DNA of 64,000 nt from Bacillus sp. es.036. GTDB lineage: Bacteria; Bacillota; Bacilli; Bacillales; Guptibacillaceae. The DNA lies in the NCBI RefSeq assembly GCF_002563635.1, contig NZ_PDIZ01000001.1, positions 744,001 to 808,000 of the forward strand, given 5' to 3'. A program made the translations under genes and the position numbers. The stretch's first letter is position 1. Every line of letters starts with the position of its first letter. Positions 16,295 through 26,450 of this stretch are shown one piece after another. The notes beneath the pieces were generated by a model that was not told the DNA's origin, made no database searches, and worked only from the letters and a program-made list of their open reading frames with translations.

Positions 16295-16636
16295 TTATTT
16301 AAATGCCGTTAGTCCATGTTCACCAGATCGTATGCGAATAACATCCTCAACTGGATAGACAAATATTTTCCCGTCCCCAACTTCTCCAGTTGCACATATA
16401 TCTCGAATATTCTTCACCACATGATCAAGGAGATGGTCGTCGAAAATGAGCTCTACTTTAATTTTTGCTTGAAGTGAGACTTCGAAGTGACTTCCTCTAA
16501 ACACACCTGTTTGCTTTTTTTGTAATCCGCATCCGGCTACCTCGGAAACGGTCATCCCGGTGATTCCCTCATCTCGCAATCGATCTCTCAGATCCTGGAA
16601 TGCTTCAGGACGAATAATAGCTTCTACTTTTTTCAT
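16295..16636 (-). CDS. glnK: P-II nitrogen regulator (GlnK/NrgB)
   Basis: A 113-residue P-II protein: an N-terminal KKVEAIIRPE strand, the T-loop (about residues 37-55, KKQTGVFRGSHFEV) and the C-terminal GEVGDGKIFVYPVEDVIRIRSGE block that binds ATP and 2-oxoglutarate. The T-loop lacks the uridylylated Tyr51 of enteric GlnB (Phe/Glu there), as in Gram-positive NrgB. It is the first gene of a glnK-amtB operon and is expected to block the ammonium channel under nitrogen excess. GGAGGG lies about 8 nt before the ATG. Confidence 0.92.
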   Translation of the reverse strand: MKKVEAIIRPEAFQDLRDRLRDEGITGMTVSEVAGCGLQKKQTGVFRGSHFEVSLQAKIKVELIFDDHLLDHVVKNIRDICATGEVGDGKIFVYPVEDVIRIRSGEHGLTAFK

Positions 16637-16687
16637 GTAAGACCCTCCATGTCAGTTTTTCTAACATTGCCTTTTTTCTATATCCTA

Positions 16688-16716
16688 ATGTTATGCTCAG
16701 AAAACGTGAAATTCAA
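16688..16716 (-). promoter_or_regulatory. Putative sigma-A promoter of glnK-amtB
   Basis: On the minus strand TTGAAT (16716-16711) is separated by 17 bp from TAACAT (16693-16688), about 50 nt upstream of the glnK start. Confidence 0.5.
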
Positions 16717-16744
16717 GTTTATTTTTAGAAAATTTAAAATACTT

Positions 16745-16761
16745 TGTTAGAAAATCTTACT
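16745..16761. promoter_or_regulatory. GlnR/TnrA-like operator upstream of glnK-amtB
   Basis: The sequence TGTTAGAAAATCTTACT matches the GlnR/TnrA consensus TGTNANAWWWTMTNACA at every defined position except the last. It lies about 110 bp upstream of glnK. TnrA controls nrgAB in B. subtilis, so nitrogen control of this operon is expected. Confidence 0.75.
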
Positions 16762-16840
16762 ATGGCAAAAAGTAATTATCAGAATATTTAAGGCGTGGTA
16801 AGGGTGGTTGCGCTTACAGGGTAGGTAGAACGTAGGAAGC

Positions 16841-16874
16841 AAAAAAATCTCCCGGATTCAATATCCGAGAGATT
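16841..16874 (-). terminator. Terminator after the neopullulanase gene
   Basis: On the minus strand AATCTCTCGGAT pairs with ATCCGGGAGATT (one wobble), followed by a T run. Confidence 0.85.
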
Positions 16875-16879
16875 CCTCC

Positions 16880-18649
<1,770 letters not shown>

Positions 18650-18811
18650 TTAGTTTTAAAAAAATCACCCTAGCTTTTTGTGATAGAAGAAAGGCGTGTA
18701 ATGTTTCTTCCCTATCAAATGTAGAAGATCAATCGCTTCTAGTCAAATGTAAAAAATAAGGAGGGTATGGTATTTCGAAAAAATTTCGAAAAAATTTTGA
18801 AAAAACTTTGT

Positions 18812-18823
18812 GCAAACGGTTGC
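18812..18823. promoter_or_regulatory. LacI-type operator 2 overlapping the mdxE -35 region
   Basis: GCAAACGGTTGC is a perfect match to the LacI-family core and overlaps the -35 hexamer TTGCGA, as expected for repression of the mdx promoter. Confidence 0.75.
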
Positions 18824-18847
18824 GAAAAAATAATAGGCATGTATAAT
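18820..18847 (+). promoter_or_regulatory. Sigma-A promoter of mdxEFG
   Basis: -35 TTGCGA (18820-18825) is 16 bp from a consensus -10 TATAAT (18842-18847), about 90 nt upstream of mdxE and flanked by operators on both sides. Confidence 0.75.
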
Positions 18848-18864
18848 AGGTTATAGATAGTCAG

Positions 18865-18902
18865 TGCAATCGTTTTCACGTAAATCAATGTAAGCGGTTG
18901 TA
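18865..18902. promoter_or_regulatory. LacI/cre-type operators 3 and 4 in the mdxE leader
   Basis: GTGCAATCGTTTTCA (from 18865) and ATGTAAGCGGTTGTA (18888-18902) both fit the cre/LacI pattern with one or two mismatches. They lie just downstream of the -10 box. Confidence 0.6.
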
Positions 18903-18934
18903 TGATGATCGAAAATTTAAGAGGGGGTTAACAC

Positions 18935-20218
18935 ATGAAACGCTTTTTCGCTTTGTTTCTTACTCTAGTTCTTGCAATCGGCGTTCTTGCAGCATGCGGA
19001 CCGCAAAACAATGAAAACGCTTCAAGTAACGGTGGAGGCAGTGATTCTGAAGGGGATGACGCTAACAAACCTGAGAAGCTCGTTGTTTGGGAAGATACAG
19101 ATAAAGGGATTGCGCTTGAACCGGCAATTGCTAGTTTTGAAGAAGAGTATGGTATTAAAGTTGAATTTAAAGAACTAGGTATGGCGGATGAAATTAGAGA
19201 ACAAATTCGTCTTGACGGCCCAGCAGGTACTGGACCTGATGTTATTACACTACCACACGATCAAATTGGACAAGCTGCGGTTGAGGGACTTATTTCTCCA
19301 ATCGAAGTTGAGCAGTCCGTTGTTGATACATTTACAGAATCTTCTATTCAAGCAGAAAATTTTGATGGAAAGCTATACGGACTACCAAAAGCAACAGAAA
19401 CACCTGTTTTTATTTACAACAAAGAACTTATGGACAAAGCACCAGAATCCATGGATGAAGTCTATGATTTCGCAAAAGATTTTACAAAAGACAAGCAGTA
19501 TGGCTTCTTAGCACTTTGGGATAATTTCTATTTTGCAAACGCTGTCTTGGCTGGTTATGGTGGCTATGTCTTTGATCGCACAGATGATGGCCTGAATCCG
19601 GAAGATATCGGTCTGAACAATGAAGGTGCAGTAGAAGGTACTGAGTACATTCAGAAATGGTATGAAGAAGGGCTATTCCCTAAAGGTCTTATTGGTGAAA
19701 ACGGTGGATCAACGATGGACGGTCTCTTTAATGAAGGAAAAGCCGCTTCTGTTATGAACGGACCATGGTCTTTCCAGGGTTATAAAGATGCTGGAATTGA
19801 TATTGGTGTAGCACCAATGCCTAAACTTCCAAATGGCGAAAACTTTAAAACATTTATCGGTGTTAAAGGTTGGCACGTAAGTAATTTCTCTGAGAACAAA
19901 GAGTGGGCTACAAAGCTAGTAGAATGGTTAACAAACGAGGAGAATGCGAAGATTCGTTATGAAGAAACAGCTGAAATTCCTCCAGTTAAATCACTGATTG
20001 AAGATCCAGTTATTGCTGATAATGAAGGTGCTTCTGCAGTTGCAGTTCAATCTCAATATGGTGTTCCTATGCCTAACATTCCAGAAATGGCAGAAGTATG
20101 GGAGCCGGCAGCATCAGCCCTTCAACTAGTTGCTACGAAAAAGCAAGAGCCAAAAGCTGCACTAGATGAAGCAACAAAAACAATTAAGTCTCAAATCGAA
20201 CAAAATCACAGCAACTAA
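18935..20218 (+). CDS. mdxE: Maltodextrin ABC transporter binding lipoprotein
   Basis: A 427-residue family 1 solute-binding protein. The signal peptide ends in the lipobox LAAC with lipidated Cys21, followed by an acidic Ser/Gly/Asn linker typical of surface lipoproteins. The mature part resembles MalE/MdxE (for example GTGPDVITLPHDQIGQAA and GVKGWHVSNFS). It would capture maltose or maltodextrins outside the membrane for MdxFG. RBS GAGGGGG precedes the ATG. The operon has no ATPase gene; related systems borrow the shared ATPase MsmX, so a distant gene is likely. Confidence 0.88.
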   Translation: MKRFFALFLTLVLAIGVLAACGPQNNENASSNGGGSDSEGDDANKPEKLVVWEDTDKGIALEPAIASFEEEYGIKVEFKELGMADEIREQIRLDGPAGTGPDVITLPHDQIGQAAVEGLISPIEVEQSVVDTFTESSIQAENFDGKLYGLPKATETPVFIYNKELMDKAPESMDEVYDFAKDFTKDKQYGFLALWDNFYFANAVLAGYGGYVFDRTDDGLNPEDIGLNNEGAVEGTEYIQKWYEEGLFPKGLIGENGGSTMDGLFNEGKAASVMNGPWSFQGYKDAGIDIGVAPMPKLPNGENFKTFIGVKGWHVSNFSENKEWATKLVEWLTNEENAKIRYEETAEIPPVKSLIEDPVIADNEGASAVAVQSQYGVPMPNIPEMAEVWEPAASALQLVATKKQEPKAALDEATKTIKSQIEQNHSN

Positions 20219-20233
20219 TGAGTTGAAAATTCA

Positions 20234-20262
20234 AAGCGGTACTCCGGAAACGGGGTACTGCT
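20234..20262 (+). other. Stem-loop between mdxE and mdxF
   Basis: AGCGGTACTCCG pairs with CGGGGTACTGCT through wobbles, with no strong T run. Stem-loops after binding-protein genes commonly protect the upstream mRNA and set a higher level of the binding protein. Confidence 0.6.
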
Positions 20263-20313
20263 TCTCACTTTAAAGCTAGAAAAGTGGGGAGAAGAAAGGG
20301 GATTGCCATCACG

Positions 20314-21597
20314 ATGGAGGCAACTGAACGTCAAACCAAGCATCGCAAAACAGCATTAGCACTTTCAATCATACCTGGATTTGGTCAGTTTTATAACAAG
20401 CAAATCCTCAAAGGACTAATGTTCTTTATTCTAACTGTTTCCTTTGCAGTTGCTTTTGCTGACTTAATCAACATTGGATTATGGGGGATCGTTACGTTAG
20501 GAGAACAGCTACCGCGAGATCATTCCATCTTCTTGTTAACACAGGGAATTATCGCTGTCCTTGTTATCCTAATCGGATTGGTTATTTACTTCTTAAACCT
20601 GAGGGATGCGTACTTGAACGGAAGAAATCGTGATCTTGGCATTCCTCTAAATTCTGTGAGAGAGCAATATCGAAATGTTGCAGATCAAGGATTTCCTTAT
20701 TTAATGTTAACACCAGGCTTTTTCTTGTTAATCTTTGTTGTTATTTTTCCGATATTGTTTGTTATTTTGCTTTCATTTACAAACTACGATCTCTATCATT
20801 CTCCACCAGCTAATTTAGTAGACTGGATCGGGATTCAAAACTATATTGATATATTTAAATTAGATATATGGCGCGATACATTTTTGGATGTATTTTCGTG
20901 GACGATCGTTTGGACATTTGTTGCAACGACTGGACAAATTGCGATTGGCATTTTTCTCGCTGTCTTAATGAATCAGAAAGACCTTAAATTTAAAGGCATT
21001 TTCAGAACAATCTTTATCTTGCCATGGGCCGTACCAGCATTCGTATCTATTCTTGTGTTTGCAGGGATGTTTAATGAAACGTTTGGTGCGATAAACAATG
21101 ACATTTTAGCAGCGTTCGGTATCGATGCGATACCATGGCTTACAGAGCCATTCTGGACGAAAATTGCTTTAATTTTGATACAGTTCTGGCTTGGATTTCC
21201 GTTTATTTTTGCAATGGTGACAGGTGTACTGCAATCGATTCCAGATGAGTTATATGAGGCTGCAACAGTTGACGGAGCGAACATGTGGCAGAAGTTCAGA
21301 GGAATTACGCTTCCAATGGTGCTGTTTGCCATCGCTCCAATCTTAATCACGCAATACACGTTTAACTTCAATAACTTTAATGTTATTTACCTGTTTAACG
21401 GCGGTGGGCCTGCAGTATCAGGTCAAACAGCTGGTTCCACTGACATTTTGATCTCGTGGATTTACAAGCTAACATTTACTTCCGCACAATATGGTAAAGC
21501 TGCCGCAATTACTATGATACTATCAGCGATCGTGATCGGTGTTGCACTGTGGCAGTTTAGAAGAACGAAATCATTCCAAGAAGAGGATATGATGTAA
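20314..21597 (+). CDS. mdxF: Maltodextrin ABC transporter permease MdxF
   Basis: A 427-residue MalF-type permease: an N-terminal pair of membrane segments, then a six-helix transport core with the EAA loop (YEAATVDGANMWQKFRGITLP) that docks the ATPase. ATG at 20314 (MEATERQ) is chosen; a GTG at 20284 would add ten residues and has only a weak RBS. The mdxG start codon begins 2 nt after its stop. It forms the transmembrane channel with MdxG. Confidence 0.87.
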   Translation: MEATERQTKHRKTALALSIIPGFGQFYNKQILKGLMFFILTVSFAVAFADLINIGLWGIVTLGEQLPRDHSIFLLTQGIIAVLVILIGLVIYFLNLRDAYLNGRNRDLGIPLNSVREQYRNVADQGFPYLMLTPGFFLLIFVVIFPILFVILLSFTNYDLYHSPPANLVDWIGIQNYIDIFKLDIWRDTFLDVFSWTIVWTFVATTGQIAIGIFLAVLMNQKDLKFKGIFRTIFILPWAVPAFVSILVFAGMFNETFGAINNDILAAFGIDAIPWLTEPFWTKIALILIQFWLGFPFIFAMVTGVLQSIPDELYEAATVDGANMWQKFRGITLPMVLFAIAPILITQYTFNFNNFNVIYLFNGGGPAVSGQTAGSTDILISWIYKLTFTSAQYGKAAAITMILSAIVIGVALWQFRRTKSFQEEDMM

Positions 21598-21598
21598 T

Positions 21599-22441
21599 AT
21601 GAGTCCAAAAATGCAGAATACCTTACGCTTAACCTTGTCCTATATTGCCATCGCGATTGCATGCGTCATTATTTTATATCCAGTTCTCTGGATCGTTGGA
21701 TCATCGTTTAATCCTGGAGATAGCTTATCTGGCTCATCGATTATTCCAAAAGATGCAACGCTTGATCACTACAAATCGTTATTTAATACAGAAGAAAGTG
21801 ACTATCTACTCTGGTACTGGAACACACTTAAGATTTGTATCATTACTATGATTCTAGCTGTATCTATGATTTCTTGTATGGCCTATGCTTTCTCACGTTA
21901 TCGCTTTGTTGGTCGTAAAAATGGATTGATGACTTTCTTAATCCTTCAAATGATCCCGAACTTTGCGGCACTCATTGCGATTTACGTTCTAGCTTATATT
22001 ACCGGATTATTAGATACACACTTTGCATTAATCCTTGTTTATGCAGGTGGGTTACTTCCGATGAATACGTGGTTAGCGAAAGGTTATTTTGATACGATTC
22101 CTAAAGAACTTGACGAGTCAGCACGTATTGATGGAGCAGGGCACTTTCGGATCTTCTGGCAAATCATTTTGCCGCTTGCGAAACCGATTCTTGCTGTAGT
22201 AGCGCTTTTCAGCTTCATTACGCCGTTTACGGACTTTATCCTTGCTCAAGTTATCCTTAGAAGTGAAGAGAAATTCACGCTTGCTGTTGGATTGTATAAA
22301 ATGATTTCTGATCAGTTCGGGAATGAGTTTACAACATTTGCTGCTGGATCTGTTTTGATCGCTATTCCAATTTCCATCCTATTCCTATCGCTTCAACGCT
22401 ACTTTATTTCTGGCCTAACTGCCGGAGGAACAAAAGGATAG
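21599..22441 (+). CDS. mdxG: Maltodextrin ABC transporter permease MdxG
   Basis: A 280-residue MalG-type permease with six transmembrane segments and the EAA loop (LDESARIDGAGHFRIFWQII). Its start is directly adjacent to the mdxF stop and its RBS (AGAGGAT) is inside mdxF, so translation is coupled. It is the last gene of the mdxEFG unit before a terminator. Confidence 0.9.
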   Translation: MSPKMQNTLRLTLSYIAIAIACVIILYPVLWIVGSSFNPGDSLSGSSIIPKDATLDHYKSLFNTEESDYLLWYWNTLKICIITMILAVSMISCMAYAFSRYRFVGRKNGLMTFLILQMIPNFAALIAIYVLAYITGLLDTHFALILVYAGGLLPMNTWLAKGYFDTIPKELDESARIDGAGHFRIFWQIILPLAKPILAVVALFSFITPFTDFILAQVILRSEEKFTLAVGLYKMISDQFGNEFTTFAAGSVLIAIPISILFLSLQRYFISGLTAGGTKG

Positions 22442-22452
22442 ATATCAGACTG

Positions 22453-22507
22453 GAGAAAGAAGATGAAGAGGAAAGCTTCTCTTATTCCTTCTTTCTCTTT
22501 TTTATCT
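22453..22507 (+). terminator. Terminator after mdxG
   Basis: GAGAAAGAAG (22453-22462) pairs with CTTCTTTCTC (22488-22497) around an inner AAGAGGAAAGCTTCTCTT hairpin, followed by T-rich sequence. Confidence 0.75.
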
Positions 22508-22603
22508 TAACCTTACGGGTGAAAAACCTACCTAATAAATACCGATTGAGCCATTTAGGTGTGGGTATATGATTCTGTAGGTTAGGCAGAGATGTTTTTT
22601 TAG

Positions 22604-22619
22604 TAAGAAATCGTTTACA
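22604..22619. promoter_or_regulatory. cre/LacI-like box upstream of the regulator gene
   Basis: AAGAAATCGTTTACA matches the cre consensus with one mismatch and lies about 75 bp upstream of the LacI-family gene. It may mediate autoregulation or CcpA control. Confidence 0.5.
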
Positions 22620-22695
22620 ATAAGTGATTAGGTCATGATTAATGAAATCGTGCTAGGCGCTAAAGTGCTACTAGCTTTGTATAGGAGGAATTCCA

Positions 22696-23736
22696 ATGGC
22701 TGTAACGATAAAAGATGTAGCAAAACTTGCGAATGTCGCACCTTCTACAGTGTCGCGCGTTATCGCAAACAATCCCAGAATTAGTGAACAAACGAAACGC
22801 CGTGTAAGAGAAGCAATGGAAGAGCTTGGCTATCATCCTAACTACAATGCAAGAAGTCTTGCCAATCGGAGTACCCAAACAATTGGTCTTGTGATGCCAA
22901 GTTCTGCCGATAAAGCTTTACAAAATCCATTCTTTCCTGAAGTTCTTCGTGGGATTAGCACGAAGGCGCACGAAAAAGAATATACTCTTTACCTTTCAAC
23001 AGGCGCAACTGAAGAAGAAATGCTGCAAGGGGTTATGGGGATGGTCCACGGTCGGAGAGTGGATGGAATCGTCATGCTGTACTCAAGAATCGATGATAAA
23101 ATCATGGCGTTTCTTGAGGAACAGAACTTTCCATTTACAGTGATTGGCAAGCCATTAGTGAATCCTGATTCCATTACTCACGTCGATAATGACAATTTTC
23201 GAGCCGCGAAAGATGTGACCGATCACTTTATAGGAAAAGGTCACAAGCGGATTGCGTTTGTCGGAGGGAATTTAGATCTTGTTGTAACAGTGGATCGATT
23301 AAGCGGGTATGAAAAGGCACTACGAGAAGCTGATATTCCTTACAGTGATGATTATGTCGTACACGTAGAGTTTCTTAAAGAGGGTGGACATGAAGCCGTA
23401 ATGGAGCTGTTTTCATTAGAAAAACCACCAACCGCGCTCGTTGTAGCCGACGATCTAATGGCCTTAGGAATCATGAGTAAATTAGATGAAATGGGACTAT
23501 CAGTGCCTCATGATGTTTCCATCATTAGCTTTAACAATGTTATGCTAGCCGAATATGCTAGCCCCCCATTAACGTCTGTGGATATTAATATTTTTCAACT
23601 AGGCTATCAGGCCGTTAATTGCTTACTTGAAAAAATCGATGACAATGAGATGGCGAGTAAGCGAGTCTGCATACCGCATCAAGTCGTAGATCGGTGGTCA
23701 GTCAGAACGCTCAACGAAAGCGAAAAAGTAAACTAA
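22696..23736 (+). CDS. mdxR: LacI-family maltodextrin regulator (MdxR/MalR-like)
   Basis: A 346-residue LacI/GalR repressor. The helix-turn-helix and hinge (VTIKDVAKLANVAPSTVSRV, then RSLANRSTQTIG) occupy residues 2-60 and the periplasmic-binding-like effector domain the rest. It directly follows mdxEFG, and the nearby boxes have the GCAANCGNTTGC core recognised by this family, so it very probably controls mdxEFG and the amylase in response to maltodextrins. AGGAGG lies 8 nt before the ATG. The stop codon lies within the terminator stem. Confidence 0.85.
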   Translation: MAVTIKDVAKLANVAPSTVSRVIANNPRISEQTKRRVREAMEELGYHPNYNARSLANRSTQTIGLVMPSSADKALQNPFFPEVLRGISTKAHEKEYTLYLSTGATEEEMLQGVMGMVHGRRVDGIVMLYSRIDDKIMAFLEEQNFPFTVIGKPLVNPDSITHVDNDNFRAAKDVTDHFIGKGHKRIAFVGGNLDLVVTVDRLSGYEKALREADIPYSDDYVVHVEFLKEGGHEAVMELFSLEKPPTALVVADDLMALGIMSKLDEMGLSVPHDVSIISFNNVMLAEYASPPLTSVDINIFQLGYQAVNCLLEKIDDNEMASKRVCIPHQVVDRWSVRTLNESEKVN

Positions 23737-23763
23737 CCGTCTTATAGATGGTTAGTTTTTTTG
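23729..23763. terminator. Bidirectional terminator between mdxR and the LigD polymerase gene
   Basis: AAACTAACC pairs with GGTTAGTTT, with A-rich and T-rich flanks. The stem includes the mdxR stop codon and overlaps the convergent gene's stop. Confidence 0.82.
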
Positions 23764-24641
23764 GTGAGTAGCCAGTCTAATATTTCTTTTAAGGGTTGCT
23801 GATCTCTTGCCTTTTCATAATCGCGGAATGGTGTCAATTTACGCTTTAACACGCGTTCCATTGAAAAATCAGTAGGCGTTAATCCATCTTTTAATTCATT
23901 CCATTCAATTGGTGCGGCAACTAACCCTTCAGCATTTCCACGAGGGGAATACGGTGCAATGATTGTTTTACCTGAAGCATGTTGGACATAGTCAATATAA
24001 AGTCGCTCATTTCGGTTCTTTTTAAGACGCTCAATTGTGAATAAGTTAGGGTTCGTTTCAACTAAGAATTTTGCCATAAATGCAGTAAATACCTTTGTTT
24101 GTTCATAAGTGAACGTATCGATTGGAAGCGGAATATGAATTTGAAGTCCTTTGTTTCCTGATAGTTTCAAAAAACCTGTTAAATGAAGGCGATCAAGGTT
24201 GTCTTTTATTTGTTTTGCGGCGAGCACCGCTAGATGAAACGCCTCATTAGAAGGAGGATCAAGGTCAAAAACAATTTCGGAGGGCTTTTCGGTTTGATAG
24301 GTAGAGAAAGGAATATGAAATTCAATTGCAGCCTGGTTACCAAGCCATAGCAAGGAAGGTAGATCCGAGCAAATAATGTAATTGTTATCTTGGTGCTCAA
24401 CTGTTTTAATAAAGTCTGGAGCGTATTCAGGACAGTTTCTCTGATAAAAGGCTTCTCCGTTAATACCATCAGGATACCGAATGACCGTTAACGGTTTGTT
24501 ATGTAAAAATGGAAGCATTAGGGGAGAGATTCTAGCTAAATAATTCAAATAGTCAGCTTTGGTAACGCCTTTCCATAGAAGCTTCTCCGCATTCGTAATC
24601 GTAAGCTCTACATCTCCCACAGTGATTGAATGTTGTCCCAT
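23742..24641 (-). CDS. ligD: LigD polymerase/primase domain protein (NHEJ), stand-alone
   Basis: A 299-residue archaeo-eukaryotic primase-type polymerase matching the C-terminal half of Bacillus LigD. The metal-binding FDLDPPS motif (D126, D128), the nucleotide-binding SGNKG motif and the YIDYVQHASGKT segment with the third Asp are intact. It fills gaps and adds ribonucleotides at broken ends. In B. subtilis this is the C-terminal domain of one LigD polypeptide; here it is a separate gene that overlaps the ligase gene by 34 nt in another frame. Its own GGGAGG lies 7 nt before the ATG at 24641, so independent, coupled translation is likely rather than a sequencing frameshift. Confidence 0.88.
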   Translation of the reverse strand: MGQHSITVGDVELTITNAEKLLWKGVTKADYLNYLARISPLMLPFLHNKPLTVIRYPDGINGEAFYQRNCPEYAPDFIKTVEHQDNNYIICSDLPSLLWLGNQAAIEFHIPFSTYQTEKPSEIVFDLDPPSNEAFHLAVLAAKQIKDNLDRLHLTGFLKLSGNKGLQIHIPLPIDTFTYEQTKVFTAFMAKFLVETNPNLFTIERLKKNRNERLYIDYVQHASGKTIIAPYSPRGNAEGLVAAPIEWNELKDGLTPTDFSMERVLKRKLTPFRDYEKARDQQPLKEILDWLLTKKTNHL

Positions 24642-25510
24642 GTACAATCCTCCCATGATCGATCAAAACAAAACTGATGAAACCGCGGGTGTCTCAACTT
24701 TTCTTTATATAGATCAAGGTATTTAAGCTGAATGACTATGCCTGGATCTACATACGTTAAACCAGCTTTTTCGTATACTTTATTACGTTTCATCACTTCA
24801 AATAAAGCTGTTCTTTCTTCTGAACGGAGCCCGTGTGTAAAATTCGCCACTTGATAAATATCACCCGATCGCTTAACAGCTGTATGAAAATACCCGTTTG
24901 TTTGATCGTATGCATGCAAGAAAACAGTAGCAAGTTTCCAATTTTTCACCTTTAACCAGTTTTTCGTTCGTTTTCCAGGAGAATAGATGCTGTCAGCTTT
25001 TTTGCAAACCATTCCTTCCCCGTTGTGAGAGGTAATCAAATTCCATAGGGGATCGGCATGAGTGTATGAAACAACATAATAAATACTGTTGTTCGAAGGG
25101 ATTTTTTTCATGATTTTTTGAAGATATGTCTTTCTATTGATTAGTGGAGTTGATAAAAAGACATCATTGTTTAATTCTATAAGATCAAACGCCATAAACG
25201 AAAGGTTATCTTCTTGACCGGTATGAAGGGCTTCAAAATTTGCGAAATATTTATTTTTTAACACACACACTTCACCATCTAAAACGCAAAATGAAATGTT
25301 AGTCTCTTTAAACAATTTGATAAGCGAGTGATGCAACAATTGAAATTTCTTATTAAAATTGTGACCATTTCGACTCGTTAACGTTATCGTATTCCCATCC
25401 CAGTATAAGAATGTACGATAGCCATCATATTTCACCTCATACAACCAGTTTGCTGTATCGGGAATTGAGGCGGTAAGTGTAGGGAGCATAGGAAGATAAG
25501 TTGAAGTCAT
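24608..25510 (-). CDS. ligD: LigD ATP-dependent DNA ligase domain protein (NHEJ), stand-alone
   Basis: A 300-residue ATP-dependent ligase. Visible motifs are the adenylated Lys27 (EVKYDG), the LDGEV motif (E80), GEGMVCKK (E165-K171) and KNWLKVK (K187, K189); an OB-fold domain follows. It seals breaks held by Ku. It starts with an ATGA overlap on the ku stop codon, so ku, ligase and polymerase form one operon. Most Bacillus LigD proteins fuse ligase and polymerase (about 610 residues); here the frame stops just after the ligase (LWEM). Confidence 0.88.
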   Translation of the reverse strand: MTSTYLPMLPTLTASIPDTANWLYEVKYDGYRTFLYWDGNTITLTSRNGHNFNKKFQLLHHSLIKLFKETNISFCVLDGEVCVLKNKYFANFEALHTGQEDNLSFMAFDLIELNNDVFLSTPLINRKTYLQKIMKKIPSNNSIYYVVSYTHADPLWNLITSHNGEGMVCKKADSIYSPGKRTKNWLKVKNWKLATVFLHAYDQTNGYFHTAVKRSGDIYQVANFTHGLRSEERTALFEVMKRNKVYEKAGLTYVDPGIVIQLKYLDLYKEKLRHPRFHQFCFDRSWEDCTWDNIQSLWEM

Positions 25511-26328
25511 TTAGCGACCTTCTTTTTCCTTGGTGCAGCTTTTTTCTTTTTTGGGGGCGCCTTAGGACTTGTATCTAAGCTTGCTTGTAGGGCATCCATG
25601 AGATCGGCAACATTTCTTTTCGGTTTTTCTTCCACAACTTTTATTTCATTCCCAGAAATCTTGCTCTCAATAAGGGCTAATATCGCTTCACGTCGCTCAT
25701 CTTTGTATTGAGAAGGATCAAATTTTGTCGTTAGTTGCTCGATTAACTGTTTTGCCAACTTCTTTTCTTTATCGCTAACTTCGAGTTCTTCGGGTATATC
25801 TGGAACATTATCGATTTCCCTTACTTCATCAGGGAAGTACATCGTTTCAAGCATCAAACCTTTGTCATATACTCGCACCGCTGCAAGGTGTTCTTTAGAG
25901 CGTATCGTTATTTTAGCGAGCCCAATTCTCCCAGACTCTTCCATTGCTTGTTTTAACAGCATATACGGTTTACTTCCGTGATCATTTGGACCGATAAAAT
26001 AGGAGCGATTGAAATAGATTGGATCAATGTCATTTAATTCAACGAAATCTACAATTTCAACTGATTTGTTTTTTTCATGAGCCAGTGCTTCAATCTCATC
26101 CTTTTCCATGATGACGAACTTACCATCTTCGTATTCATAACCACGCACAATATCTTCTGATTCTAACGGTCGATCACAATTTGGGCATCGCTTTTCATAT
26201 TGGATCGGAGTATGACATTCCTTATGAAGGTAGCGCATCTTAATATCCTTATCCTCTGTCGCAGCATAAAGCTTAACAGGTATATTAACCAATCCAAAGC
26301 TAATAGCCCCCTTCCACATCGTATGCAA
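25507..26328 (-). CDS. ku: Non-homologous end-joining protein Ku
   Basis: A 273-residue bacterial Ku. The N-terminus MHTMWKGAISFGLVNIPVKL is diagnostic, a zinc-like Cys pair (RCPNCDRP) follows near residue 50, and the lysine-rich tail (PPKKKKAAPRKKKVAK) is the DNA-binding extension of bacterial Ku. It forms a ring on DNA ends and recruits LigD, important in spores and stationary cells. TTG at 26328 is chosen since AAAGGGTGAG lies 5-6 nt upstream and it restores the conserved start; an upstream TTG at 26346 is less likely. Confidence 0.93.
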   Translation of the reverse strand: MHTMWKGAISFGLVNIPVKLYAATEDKDIKMRYLHKECHTPIQYEKRCPNCDRPLESEDIVRGYEYEDGKFVIMEKDEIEALAHEKNKSVEIVDFVELNDIDPIYFNRSYFIGPNDHGSKPYMLLKQAMEESGRIGLAKITIRSKEHLAAVRVYDKGLMLETMYFPDEVREIDNVPDIPEELEVSDKEKKLAKQLIEQLTTKFDPSQYKDERREAILALIESKISGNEIKVVEEKPKRNVADLMDALQASLDTSPKAPPKKKKAAPRKKKVAK

Positions 26329-26423
26329 CACACTCACCCTTTCCAATTCTTTTCACTTAGTTTCTCACAAGAATCAAAAATCATAATAGAAAAAAATGGT
26401 GGGAAGTATTGCAGTCGGTTAGC

Positions 26424-26450
26424 AAAAAAACCTCCAGTGGAGGTTTTTTT
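26424..26450 (-). terminator. Terminator after the SDR gene
   Basis: The near-perfect palindrome AAAAAAACCTCCA/TGGAGGTTTTTTT serves the minus-strand SDR gene and could act in both directions. Confidence 0.88.

Noticed and set aside
24608-24656. Sequencing frameshift that would restore one LigD protein
   Set aside because: The downstream gene has a well placed GGGAGG and ATG and both ends look designed; still listed as a check.
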